Below, piece by piece: positions 7,275-14,684 of a DNA stretch of 64,000 nucleotides. The translations under genes were made by a program, and so were the position numbers. A model generated the notes under the pieces. The model was not told the DNA's origin and searched no databases. It worked only from the letters and a program-made list of their open reading frames with translations. Source of the DNA: an uncultured beta proteobacterium (GTDB lineage Bacteria; Pseudomonadota; Gammaproteobacteria; Burkholderiales; Burkholderiaceae_B); contig CAIUZV010000267.1 in the NCBI GenBank assembly GCA_903903735.1, forward strand, positions 16,440 through 80,439. Reading direction: 5' to 3'. Numbering within the stretch: position 1 is the first letter of the stretch; the number at the start of each line of letters is the position of its first letter.

Positions 7275-8777
7275 ATGGCCTTTTGGAAAAAACTCACGGC
7301 CTATGTGGGCTGGAATTCCGTTCACGAGGCTGCTGGCTCAGGTCGCAGGTCTCGTGTTTGGAATCCTGGTGATCCGGGAGCTGTCTCGGCGATGCTGGCC
7401 ACGGGCAACCAACTGCGGGTCAAGTCTCGGGATCTGGTGCGCAGAAACGCCTGGGCGGCCAATGCGGTCGACAGCTTTGTCTCCAATGCCATCGGCACGG
7501 GGATCAAGCCGCAATCCTTGGTGGATGACCCCAAGTTCCGGGAGAAGGTTCATGCGCTGTGGTGGCAGTGGGTGGAGGAAGCAGACAGCAACAACCTCAC
7601 CGATTTCTACGGCCTGCAGTCACTTGCATGTCGGGCGATGGTTGAGGGTGGCGAATGCCTGATCCGCATCCGCAATCGACGGCAGGAAGATGGCCTGAGT
7701 GTGCCGATCCAGTTGCAGATTCTGGAGCCCGAGCACCTGCCTTTGAACCTGAACACGATCAGTGCATCGGGCAACCAAATCCGTAGCGGCATCGAGTTTG
7801 ATGCCCTTGGGCGTCGGGTTGCCTACCACCTGTACCGCGAGCATCCGGGTGATCCGAGCTTGACGGTCAATGGCAACGATCTGGTGCCAGTCCCAGCTGA
7901 GGAGATCGTCCATCTGTTTCGCCCCCTGCGACCTGGACAGATTCGCGGAGAGCCCTGGCTATCGCGGGCCTTGGTCAAGCTCAATGAGCTCGACCAGTAC
8001 GACGACGCAGAGTTGGTTCGTAAAAAGACGGCGGCCATGTTCGCTGGCTTTATCACGCGTCAATCACCCGAAGACCAACTGCTGGGCGAAGGTGAAGCGG
8101 ATGAAATGGGCGTGGCCATGACGGGTTTGGAGCCTGGCACCATGCAAGTCCTGGAGCCTGGTGAGGACGTGAAGTTTTCTGATCCGACGGATGTCGGTGG
8201 CTCGTATGCGGAATTCCTGCGGGTGCAGTTTCGCGCAGTCGCTGTGGCCATGGGCATCACCTACGAACAGTTGACCGGTGATCTGTCGGGCGTGAATTAC
8301 TCGTCGATCCGCGCCGGTCTCCTGGAGTTCCGTCGCCGATGTGAAGCCATCCAGCATGGCGTGATCGTGCATCAGATTTGCCGCCCGATCTGGCGTGCAT
8401 GGATGGATGCCGCAGTGCTCAGTGGCGCACTGACAGCGACAGGTTATGCCAAGAGCCGTCAGTCCGCCAGAGCGTGGCAGGCGGTGAAGTGGATCCCGCA
8501 AGGCTGGCAGTGGGTGGATCCCGAGAAGGAATTCAAAGCCCTCCAACTGGCCATTCGCTCCGGTTTGATGAGCCGCTCTGAGGCCATCTCGTCCTTTGGC
8601 TACGACGCGGAAACGATCGACAAAGAGATTGCGGCAGACAACGCCAGGGCTGATGCGTTGGGGCTCGTTCTTGATACGGACCCCAGGCAAGTGGCACGCA
8701 ATGGTGCAACCAACTCGGCTGCTCCCTCGCTTCCCCCTGACTCACCAAGCGCGCCCTTGGTAGATCAGCAAATATAA
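7275..8777 (+). CDS. Phage portal protein (lambda gpB family)
   Basis: The 500-residue protein forms the dodecameric portal ring at one capsid vertex, through which DNA enters and leaves. The match to the lambda-type family rests on the early 'RDLVRRNAWAANAVDSFVSNAIGTGI', the 'RQEDGLSVPIQLQILEPEHL' core and the 'YEQLTGDLSGVNYSSIRAGLLEFRR' segment, all characteristic. It starts at ATG 7275 right after the gpW-like gene. The Pro/Ser-rich C-terminal tail fits lambda-type portals, which can be processed by the head protease. Length and neighbours agree with a complete gene. Confidence 0.95.
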   Translation: MAFWKKLTAYVGWNSVHEAAGSGRRSRVWNPGDPGAVSAMLATGNQLRVKSRDLVRRNAWAANAVDSFVSNAIGTGIKPQSLVDDPKFREKVHALWWQWVEEADSNNLTDFYGLQSLACRAMVEGGECLIRIRNRRQEDGLSVPIQLQILEPEHLPLNLNTISASGNQIRSGIEFDALGRRVAYHLYREHPGDPSLTVNGNDLVPVPAEEIVHLFRPLRPGQIRGEPWLSRALVKLNELDQYDDAELVRKKTAAMFAGFITRQSPEDQLLGEGEADEMGVAMTGLEPGTMQVLEPGEDVKFSDPTDVGGSYAEFLRVQFRAVAVAMGITYEQLTGDLSGVNYSSIRAGLLEFRRRCEAIQHGVIVHQICRPIWRAWMDAAVLSGALTATGYAKSRQSARAWQAVKWIPQGWQWVDPEKEFKALQLAIRSGLMSRSEAISSFGYDAETIDKEIAADNARADALGLVLDTDPRQVARNGATNSAAPSLPPDSPSAPLVDQQI

Positions 8778-8790
8778 AACCAGAGGACCT

Positions 8791-10185
8791 ATGAACCACA
8801 TCTCGTCGATGCCGCATTTGGCATCGCGAATCTTTGGCACGCCCCTACTGATTCACCCCAGAAAACTGGATGTGATTCTCTCGGTGCTTGGCCCCCGCTT
8901 GGGAGTGGCCATGTCAGACGATTCGCAACAACTCATCAAGCACTTGGCTGCGCAGGCCCCGCCTGCCAATCCAACCTCGTTGACATCGAACATCGCAGTC
9001 ATCAGCGTGTCCGGCACTTTGGTGCGGCGAGCGGCAGCGGTCGATGCGGCCTCGGGCCTGACCAGTTACTCGGCCATCAGTGCGCAGCTTGCGCAGGCGG
9101 TTCGGGATCCTGCAGTCAATGCGATCTTGCTGGACATTGACTCACCAGGCGGCGAAGCCGGTGGTGCTTTTGATCTGGCAGACCAGATCGTGGCGGCTCG
9201 GCAGATCAAACCCATCTGGGCCGTTGCCAACGACGACGCATTCTCCGCAGCGTATGCCATCGCCAGCGCAGCCACCCGGGTCTATGTCACCCGAACCGGT
9301 GGTGTGGGCTCTGTTGGCGTGATAGCGCTGCATGTGGATCAGTCCCAGCGGGACGCCATGAGCGGGCTTCGCTACACGGCGGTGTATGCCGGGGATCGCA
9401 AGAACGACATGTCGCCTCATGCACCTTTGTCAACCGATGCGGCGCAAGCCCTGCAGGCCGAAGTGGACCGGCTGTATGGCCTGTTCGTATCGACGGTCGC
9501 AGCCAACCGAAACCTCTCAGTGCAAGACGTTCAAGACACCGAAGCCGGACTGTATTTTGCGCAAGACGCGATTGATGTCGGTCTGGCCGATGTGGTGGGG
9601 ACGCTTGACGACGCACTGATTGCTCTGAGTGAAGAGCTCCAAACGAAAACGACATCCATCGCGCGAATTCAAGGTTCGGGCCGCAAGATGGGGATCTCCA
9701 AGCCCGGACCGTCCATGAAAAGGAGTGTTTGCATGCAAAACGATGCAACCCAAACTGCCGATGGGCAGACCAACCAAGAAGAGCAACACCAACCAGCCGA
9801 CCAGACGGGCACTGGGCCCGCACAAGATGGCGATGCTTCGCAAGTTGCAGGAAGCGAAGCTGGTGCACATGTGCACGCCAGTGCTGTAGCCCAAGGCCAC
9901 GACATCAAGGCGGCCAGTGCCCAGGTGCTTGCCATTGCCGAGATGTGTCTTCTGGCGGGCAAGTCCGAGATGACGGCGGCACTGATCGAGCGTGGTGTCT
10001 CGGTTGACCAGGCACGCAAGGAGCTGTTGGCGGCCAAGGCCTCTGGCTCTCCCGAAATCTCCAGCCGCATCTTGCCCGAGGCAGGAACCCAAACCCAAGC
10101 CAAGCTCGAAGACAGCCCTGTCGTTCGTGCCGCGCAGCAGCGCGCTCAAAAGCAGCGTGACGCAACGCAAGTCCCCCACCGTTGA
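8791..10185 (+). CDS. S49 family head maturation protease with C-terminal scaffold region (lambda gpC-like)
   Basis: The 464-residue protein has a ClpP-fold S49/SppA-type protease in residues 1 to about 300. Features are 'ILLDIDSPGGEAGGAFDLADQI', the likely nucleophile region 'NDDAFSAAYAIAS' and 'VGSVGVI'. Residues from about 315 are Gln/Thr/Ala-rich and helical, as expected of a scaffold that is fused to the protease and also made separately. It starts at ATG 8791 after AGAGG. The enzyme cleaves head proteins and scaffold during prohead maturation. An internal start at 9733 is listed separately. Confidence 0.92.
   Translation: MNHISSMPHLASRIFGTPLLIHPRKLDVILSVLGPRLGVAMSDDSQQLIKHLAAQAPPANPTSLTSNIAVISVSGTLVRRAAAVDAASGLTSYSAISAQLAQAVRDPAVNAILLDIDSPGGEAGGAFDLADQIVAARQIKPIWAVANDDAFSAAYAIASAATRVYVTRTGGVGSVGVIALHVDQSQRDAMSGLRYTAVYAGDRKNDMSPHAPLSTDAAQALQAEVDRLYGLFVSTVAANRNLSVQDVQDTEAGLYFAQDAIDVGLADVVGTLDDALIALSEELQTKTTSIARIQGSGRKMGISKPGPSMKRSVCMQNDATQTADGQTNQEEQHQPADQTGTGPAQDGDASQVAGSEAGAHVHASAVAQGHDIKAASAQVLAIAEMCLLAGKSEMTAALIERGVSVDQARKELLAAKASGSPEISSRILPEAGTQTQAKLEDSPVVRAAQQRAQKQRDATQVPHR
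9733..10185 (+). CDS. Nested in-frame scaffold protein (Nu3-like internal start)
   Basis: Inside the S49 protease gene, ATG 9733 is in frame and preceded by AAAAGGAG at a workable spacing. Translation would give 150 residues covering only the Gln/Thr/Ala-rich C-terminal domain ('MQNDATQTADGQ...'). This is the arrangement of lambda genes C and Nu3, where the scaffold is made from an internal start at a higher level than the protease. The start site is visible in the sequence; its use is inferred from the lambda parallel and the ribosome site strength. Confidence 0.7.
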   Translation: MQNDATQTADGQTNQEEQHQPADQTGTGPAQDGDASQVAGSEAGAHVHASAVAQGHDIKAASAQVLAIAEMCLLAGKSEMTAALIERGVSVDQARKELLAAKASGSPEISSRILPEAGTQTQAKLEDSPVVRAAQQRAQKQRDATQVPHR

Positions 10186-10197
10186 TAGGAGAACCTG

Positions 10198-10575
10198 ATG
10201 ACTGCCATTACCAATGACCTTACCTTGGGCGACCTGCTCAAGTACGAAGAGGAAAACCTGTACTCCCGTAACCAGGTCACAGTGGTTTCCGGACAAAACC
10301 TCAAGCTCGGGACCGTGATTGGTCGAGTGAGTGCGACCCAAAAGGTCAAAGCTCTCGACCCTTCGGCCACCGATGGTTCAGAGGTCGCCGCTGGCGTGGT
10401 GTTGCAAAGCATCGATGCCAGTGCCGCAGAAAAAACCAACGGCCTGATTGTTTCGCGCCAGGCCATCGTGGCCAATCACGCGCTGATCTGGCCAGCTGCC
10501 ATCACCACGGAAGAAAAAACCGCAGCCATCGCTCAGCTCGAAGCGATCGGCGTCCTCGTTCGCCAAGGAGTCTAA
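10198..10575 (+). CDS. Head decoration protein (lambda gpD family)
   Basis: The 125-residue protein lies between the protease/scaffold gene and the major capsid gene, the lambda D position. The sequence 'RNQVTVVSGQNLKLGTVIGRV' and the 'AAGVVLQSIDASAA' and 'ANHALIWPAA' segments fit the gpD family, which trimerises on the capsid and stabilises it after DNA filling. GGAG precedes ATG 10198 at good spacing. The major capsid gene follows after 3 bp. Confidence 0.9.
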   Translation: MTAITNDLTLGDLLKYEEENLYSRNQVTVVSGQNLKLGTVIGRVSATQKVKALDPSATDGSEVAAGVVLQSIDASAAEKTNGLIVSRQAIVANHALIWPAAITTEEKTAAIAQLEAIGVLVRQGV

Positions 10576-10578
10576 GCA

Positions 10579-11583
10579 ATGAACAATCCTTTCCAGTCCC
10601 CTGCGTTCTCGATGACGGCGCTCACCGCTGCCATCAACATCCTGCCAAACCAGTTCGGCAAGCTCGATCAGATCAACCTGATGCCTGCCCGCCCTGTGCG
10701 CTTTCGCCAAATTGCGGTGGAAGAGCGCAACGGTGTTCTGAACCTGCTGCCTACGCTGCCCGTCGGTGCCCCTGGTACGGTGGGCAAACGCGGTCGCCGC
10801 ACGCTGCGCTCGTTCATCATCCCGCACATTCCTCACGACGATGTGGTGCTGCCCGAGGAGGTGCAAGGCTTGCGCGCCTTTGGCTCTGAAACCGACACTG
10901 AAACCATCGCGAATGTGATGGCCGAGCATCTGCAATCGATGCGCAACAAGCACGCCATCACGCTCGAGCATTTGCGCATGGGCGCACTCAAGGGCGTGAT
11001 CCTGGATGCGGACGGTTCGGTCCTCTACAACCTGTTCGATGAGTTCGGCATTGAGCCCAAGGAATTCAACTTCGCGCTGAACAACGAAAAAACCGATGTG
11101 AAGAAGAAGTGCCTGGATCTCAAGCGCTACCTTGAGCTCAACCTCAAGGGCGAGTACATGACTGGCGTTCGCGTGCTGGTCTCGCCTGAATTCTTCGATC
11201 TGCTGACGGCTCATCCCAATGTGGTCAAGGCATATCAGTGGTACCAGGAGAGTCTGGCGCTGCGTGCAGACCAACGCACTGGTTTCACCTTTGCGGGCGT
11301 CACCTTCGAGGAGTATCTGGGCCAAGCATCCGATGTGGATGGCAATGTCCGCAAGTTCATCGCTTCTGGCGAAGGCCATGCCTTCCCCGAAGGCACGGTG
11401 GACACCTTTGCCACGTACTTCGCACCGGCTGACTTCAACGAGACGGTCAATACGCTGGGCCAGCCCCTGTACGCCAAACAAGAGCCTCGTGAATTTGGTC
11501 GCGGCACGGATCTGCACACGCAGAGCAATCCGCTGCCGATGTGCCATCGCCCTGGGCTCTTGGTCAAGCTCCTGGCCAGCTGA
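10579..11583 (+). CDS. Major capsid protein (lambda gpE family, HK97 fold)
   Basis: The 334-residue protein is the right length for the gpE family. Typical stretches are 'LTAAINILPNQFGKLDQINL', 'RTLRSFIIPHIPHDD' and the C-terminal 'FGRGTDLHTQSNPLPMCHRPGLLVKLL'. It forms the icosahedral shell with the decoration protein encoded just upstream. A strong AAGGAG precedes ATG 10579. The stop overlaps the ATG of the next gene. A 403-aa antisense ORF over this gene is a shadow caused by codon bias. Confidence 0.95.
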   Translation: MNNPFQSPAFSMTALTAAINILPNQFGKLDQINLMPARPVRFRQIAVEERNGVLNLLPTLPVGAPGTVGKRGRRTLRSFIIPHIPHDDVVLPEEVQGLRAFGSETDTETIANVMAEHLQSMRNKHAITLEHLRMGALKGVILDADGSVLYNLFDEFGIEPKEFNFALNNEKTDVKKKCLDLKRYLELNLKGEYMTGVRVLVSPEFFDLLTAHPNVVKAYQWYQESLALRADQRTGFTFAGVTFEEYLGQASDVDGNVRKFIASGEGHAFPEGTVDTFATYFAPADFNETVNTLGQPLYAKQEPREFGRGTDLHTQSNPLPMCHRPGLLVKLLAS

Positions 11584-11918
11584 TGCCACACGATCCGTTT
11601 GCCTTGGGTGTCAAACGGCTGTTCGCAAGTTTGGGATCCCCGGCGCAGTACAGCACTGTGGCTGGGGAGACCATCGAACTCAAGGTCATCAGCAAGGCAC
11701 CGGATTCGGTACAGGAATTCGGCCAATCACATCTGGCGGTGACCTCGTATCGGTTTGACTTGCAAGCGGCAGATGTCGCCCAGCCTCAAGAGGGCGATCG
11801 CCTGACGTGGCGGGGTGTCATCTATGTCATTCAAGGCGATGCGCTGGTTGACCGTGATCGTTTGATCTGGACGGTGAGCGCCTATCCCTTGCCCGACTAT
11901 CCAGCGACGGCGAGGTGA
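11583..11918 (+). CDS. Head-tail joining protein (lambda FII-like)
   Basis: The 111-residue protein follows the major capsid gene, with its ATG at 11583 overlapping the capsid stop (CTGATG). The track start at 11541 lies inside the capsid gene. The sequence is beta-rich ('TIELKVISKAPDSVQEFGQ', 'LTWRGVIYVIQGDALVDRDRLIWTV'), which fits the FII/phage attachment type. These proteins sit at the head-tail interface. The assignment leans on position and fold style rather than a strict motif. Confidence 0.65.
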   Translation: MPHDPFALGVKRLFASLGSPAQYSTVAGETIELKVISKAPDSVQEFGQSHLAVTSYRFDLQAADVAQPQEGDRLTWRGVIYVIQGDALVDRDRLIWTVSAYPLPDYPATAR

Positions 11919-11920
11919 GC

Positions 11921-12580
11921 ATGAGCGTGCGACTACTGGCTGCCCTGCAAGGCGATCTCTCCAAGATGATGGCGCAGGAACTGAACTCGGCTCGTGTGGC
12001 GGTGACCACAGGCGTGCGAGAGGCGACGCAAGGGCTCAAGAGTGAATTGCGCTCGCAAATCGAAGGCTCTGGCCTGGGCGTGCGTCTGGCCAATACCTGG
12101 CGTGGGGAGGTGTACCCGAAGGGACGCCCCAGCTTAGGCTCGGCGGGGCTTGTGTACAGCCGAGCGCCTGTTGTCGTTGCGGCGCACGACCAAGGTGCGT
12201 TGATCCGTTCGAAAAATGGATTCTGGCTCGCCATCCCGCTCCCCGCAGCAGGCACTGGGCCACGCGGCAAACGCATGACGCCTGGTCTGTGGGAGCGCAT
12301 GCGCGGTCAACGACTGCGCTTTGTGTATCGCTCGGGCAAACCGTCGCTACTGGTAGCGGACAACTTTCGGGCCAAAACAGGCAAGCGCGCAGGCTTCGCG
12401 GCAGCATCTGCCTCCGCTCTGAAATCAGGACGGGGGCTGACCACAGTCCCCATTTTCTTGCTGGTACCGCAAGTCCAACTCAAGAAGAAATTCGACATCG
12501 CCAGTGCAGCCCAGCGCTGGCAAGACAGGCTGATGGTCTTGGTCACGCAGTCGTGGTCAGAAGAAAGCGCGGACACATGA
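11921..12580 (+). CDS. DUF6441 family phage protein
   Basis: The 219-residue protein resembles the DUF6441 family, with 'LANTWRGEVYPKG', 'VYSRAPVVVAAHDQGALIRSKNGFWLAIPL' and 'LFLVPQV'-type segments. It lies between a head-tail joiner and a tail-terminator-like gene, where lambda has gene Z, so it probably completes the neck or tail connector. This role is inferred from position. ATG 11921 has GAGG five bases upstream; the GTG at 11915 given in the track has none. Confidence 0.7.
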   Translation: MSVRLLAALQGDLSKMMAQELNSARVAVTTGVREATQGLKSELRSQIEGSGLGVRLANTWRGEVYPKGRPSLGSAGLVYSRAPVVVAAHDQGALIRSKNGFWLAIPLPAAGTGPRGKRMTPGLWERMRGQRLRFVYRSGKPSLLVADNFRAKTGKRAGFAAASASALKSGRGLTTVPIFLLVPQVQLKKKFDIASAAQRWQDRLMVLVTQSWSEESADT

Positions 12581-12581
12581 A

Positions 12582-13028
12582 ATGACGATAAAAACCAGCC
12601 AACGAGAAGCGGCGCTGGGGGCTTTGTTCACGCTGTTGGACGGCCTTCCCCTGCAGCCTAGCGCCATACGCAGAAATTCATCTTTGCCTGAACGTCTCAG
12701 CGAGCACGCCATGGTGTTCCTGCGAGATGGGGACATGACTCAAGTCGACGTCACCTTGTCACCTGTGACCTATTTGTGGGAGCACGCGGCAAGCATCGAA
12801 ATCTATGTTGCACACCCCGAGGCCTCTGCCAGAGACGCGCGCATGGATGAATTGCTTCAGGCGCTGGGCACCTTAGTCTTGGCTGATCCGACCTTGTCTG
12901 GGCAGATCGATCACACCGAAGTGATGCCACCCAAATTTGAAGACGTCACACCCGAAGGGTCTGTGGGCATCAAGGCCTGCACGCTTGACGTGGTGATGCA
13001 TTACGCGAGCAGCCATCCCTTGGCCTGA
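12582..13028 (+). CDS. Putative tail terminator-like protein (gpU position)
   Basis: The 148-residue protein precedes the tail tube gene, as lambda U precedes V. It shows 'REAALGALFTLLDGLP' and 'VTYLWEHAASIEIYVAHPEASARDARMDELLQAL', a helix-strand-helix pattern common to tail terminators. These cap the tube and set its final length. I do not see a unique motif, so the call rests on position and pattern. The start ATG 12582 lies just after the stop of the upstream gene. Confidence 0.5.
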   Translation: MTIKTSQREAALGALFTLLDGLPLQPSAIRRNSSLPERLSEHAMVFLRDGDMTQVDVTLSPVTYLWEHAASIEIYVAHPEASARDARMDELLQALGTLVLADPTLSGQIDHTEVMPPKFEDVTPEGSVGIKACTLDVVMHYASSHPLA

Positions 13029-13062
13029 TCGCCCACAAACCTTAACTACCTGGAGATTCACC

Positions 13063-14001
13063 ATGGCTCGTGCATATGGCGCGAACGCCAGCCTATTGGC
13101 TGCGTTTGAACCCACCTACGGAACCACACCGACTGGAGACTTTGGAAAAATTCCTTTTGTCTCCACCACCTTGGGCTCAGAACAGGGCTTGATTGCCAAC
13201 GATCTGATTGGACTGGGACGAGACCCGAGTGCGCCCATTCGTGACGTGATCAAAGTCGAGGGTGACATCGTCATTCCCATCGATCTGCGCAACATCGGTA
13301 TGTGGCTTAAAGCTCTCCTGGGCGGTCCAGTGAGCCTTGGAGACACTGCGCACACCCACACCTTCGTTTCTGGCAACTCAGGTCTGCCGAGCCTGTCACT
13401 GGAGACGGGACTGCCGGACATCCCAGCGTACTTTTTGGCCTCTGGTGTGATGGCCAACTCGTTGCAGGTGAAGTTCGCCCGATCTGGCGCAGCGGATGCC
13501 ACCTTGGGCCTCATTGCCCAAGGGGAGGTCAAGCGCACCGCCAGCGCAGACGTGACGCCCACCACTTTGCCGATCACCCGCTTCAATCAGTTCCAAGGTT
13601 CGATCAAGAAGAACGGTCAGTCCCTGGGCAACGTGGTCGCTGCGCAGTTGACCTATTCGAACAACCTGGCGCGTATCGAAACGATTCGCTCCGACGGAAA
13701 GATCGAAGGAGCCGACCCCACAGTGGCTAGCTTGACGGGCAACTTGGAGGTGCGCTTTGCGGATACGGAATTGATCGACGCCGCAACCAACAACACCCCG
13801 CTGGAGTTGACCTTCAGCTATGTCATTGACGCCACCAAGAGTCTGACTTTCATCGCGCATGAGGTCTACCTGCCAAAGCCCAAGCTCTCAATCTCTGGCC
13901 CCGGTGGCATTCAGGCCACCTTTGACTGGCAGGCTGCCAAGAACACCGCAGCCGGTCACATGCTGACTGTGCAACTCGTCAATGACGTGGTTGCGTACTG
14001 A
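13063..14001 (+). CDS. Phage tail tube protein
   Basis: The 312-residue protein begins 'MARAYGANASLLAAFEPTYG' and continues with 'IVIPIDLRNIGMWLKALLG', typical of the long siphovirus tube proteins. It is followed by repeated beta strands ('LTGNLEVRFADTELIDAAT'). It polymerises around the tape measure to build the tail tube. TGGAG lies upstream of ATG 13063. The G/GT tail assembly genes follow after 15 bp, matching the V-G-T order of lambda. Confidence 0.85.
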   Translation: MARAYGANASLLAAFEPTYGTTPTGDFGKIPFVSTTLGSEQGLIANDLIGLGRDPSAPIRDVIKVEGDIVIPIDLRNIGMWLKALLGGPVSLGDTAHTHTFVSGNSGLPSLSLETGLPDIPAYFLASGVMANSLQVKFARSGAADATLGLIAQGEVKRTASADVTPTTLPITRFNQFQGSIKKNGQSLGNVVAAQLTYSNNLARIETIRSDGKIEGADPTVASLTGNLEVRFADTELIDAATNNTPLELTFSYVIDATKSLTFIAHEVYLPKPKLSISGPGGIQATFDWQAAKNTAAGHMLTVQLVNDVVAY

Positions 14002-14016
14002 AACCAAGAGGCAAAC

Positions 14017-14367
14017 ATGCTCAAACTCAATCTAAAGCGTGAGCCGTATTGGCTCGACCTGGTCCAAGGCGTGCGCATCAAAGTCAAGCCTGCGACCACC
14101 GCACTGGTCATGGCAGCTCGCCATGCGGCAGCCCTGATCGATGGCAAAGACCACGCGGCAGCTGGAGAGCGAACCGCCACCCTGATTACCGAGCTGGCCA
14201 AGGCTTCTATCTTGGCCTGGGAGGGCGTGGGTGATGACAAAGGCAAAGCCGCAGCCGTCACGCCTGACGGGATTGCTGCGCTCATGGAACTGTGGCCAGT
14301 GGCTGATGCCTTCGAGCGTGAATACCTGGCGGCGCTCTATCTCTTGGATGCTGAAAAAAACGGCTGA
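14017..14367 (+). CDS. Tail assembly chaperone G
   Basis: The 116-residue zero-frame product lies between the tube and tape measure genes, the position of lambda gene G. It has an early 'MLKLNLKREPYWLDLVQGVRIKVKPATT' and a helical body. G-type chaperones bind the tape measure with the GT fusion while the tube assembles. AGAGG precedes ATG 14017. The frame ends 4 bases past a slippery run (A AAA AAC), which sets up the GT product listed separately. Confidence 0.8.
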   Translation: MLKLNLKREPYWLDLVQGVRIKVKPATTALVMAARHAAALIDGKDHAAAGERTATLITELAKASILAWEGVGDDKGKAAAVTPDGIAALMELWPVADAFEREYLAALYLLDAEKNG

Positions 14368-14684
14368 AGGCCCGCACCGAATGGCACTTCGGTGGCGGCG
14401 CTACGTACTGCGGTGCATGCGAGACGACCTGTCCTGAGTGTCCGTATCAGGTGAACTCGCCGCAAACCGAAGAGGGCTGGCAGGCCCTCGCTTTGCTGGA
14501 TGTCTGTTCATCCCAAGTGCGCGCAGTTCAAGGCGCAGTGCTGGGCATGGACTTCAGCGCGTGGATGTCTGCCAGCCAGGCACTGGATGCAGAGCCCGCT
14601 GCCATGACCCATTTCTTTCCTGCCATTGAGGCGGGCCTGACGCAAGCATTGAACAAATCATCTCCGGACAACCCAAATGGCTGA
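14017..14684 (+). CDS. Tail assembly chaperone GT fusion by programmed -1 frameshift
   Basis: The heptamer A AAA AAC (14355-14361) is in the right register for -1 slippage, two codons before the G stop. The -1 frame is then open from 14361 to the TGA at 14684 and gives a 222-residue fusion. The T part contains CxxCxxxCxxC ('YCGACETTCPEC'), a likely zinc site, and ends over the tape measure start. A 7-bp hairpin (14375-14381 with 14388-14394) follows the slip site by about 13 bases. The T frame has no good start of its own apart from a weak GTG at 14451, which supports frameshifting. Approximate structure: join(14017..14361,14361..14684). Confidence 0.8.
14355..14394 (+). promoter_or_regulatory. 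Slippery heptamer A AAA AAC with downstream hairpin
   Basis: The zero-frame reading is GAA AAA AAC GGC TGA, and a -1 slip gives AAA AAA CGG CTG. The stem CACCGAA / TTCGGTG with loop TGGCAC starts about 13 bases 3' of the slip site. This is slightly farther than the usual 5-9, so its stimulatory role is uncertain. An alternative is that the heptamer alone suffices, as in several phage G/T loci. Confidence 0.7.

Noticed and set aside
10378-11589. 403-aa leftward ORF opposite the major capsid gene
   Set aside because: It is a codon-bias shadow of gpD and gpE, whose motifs, ribosome sites and order are clear.
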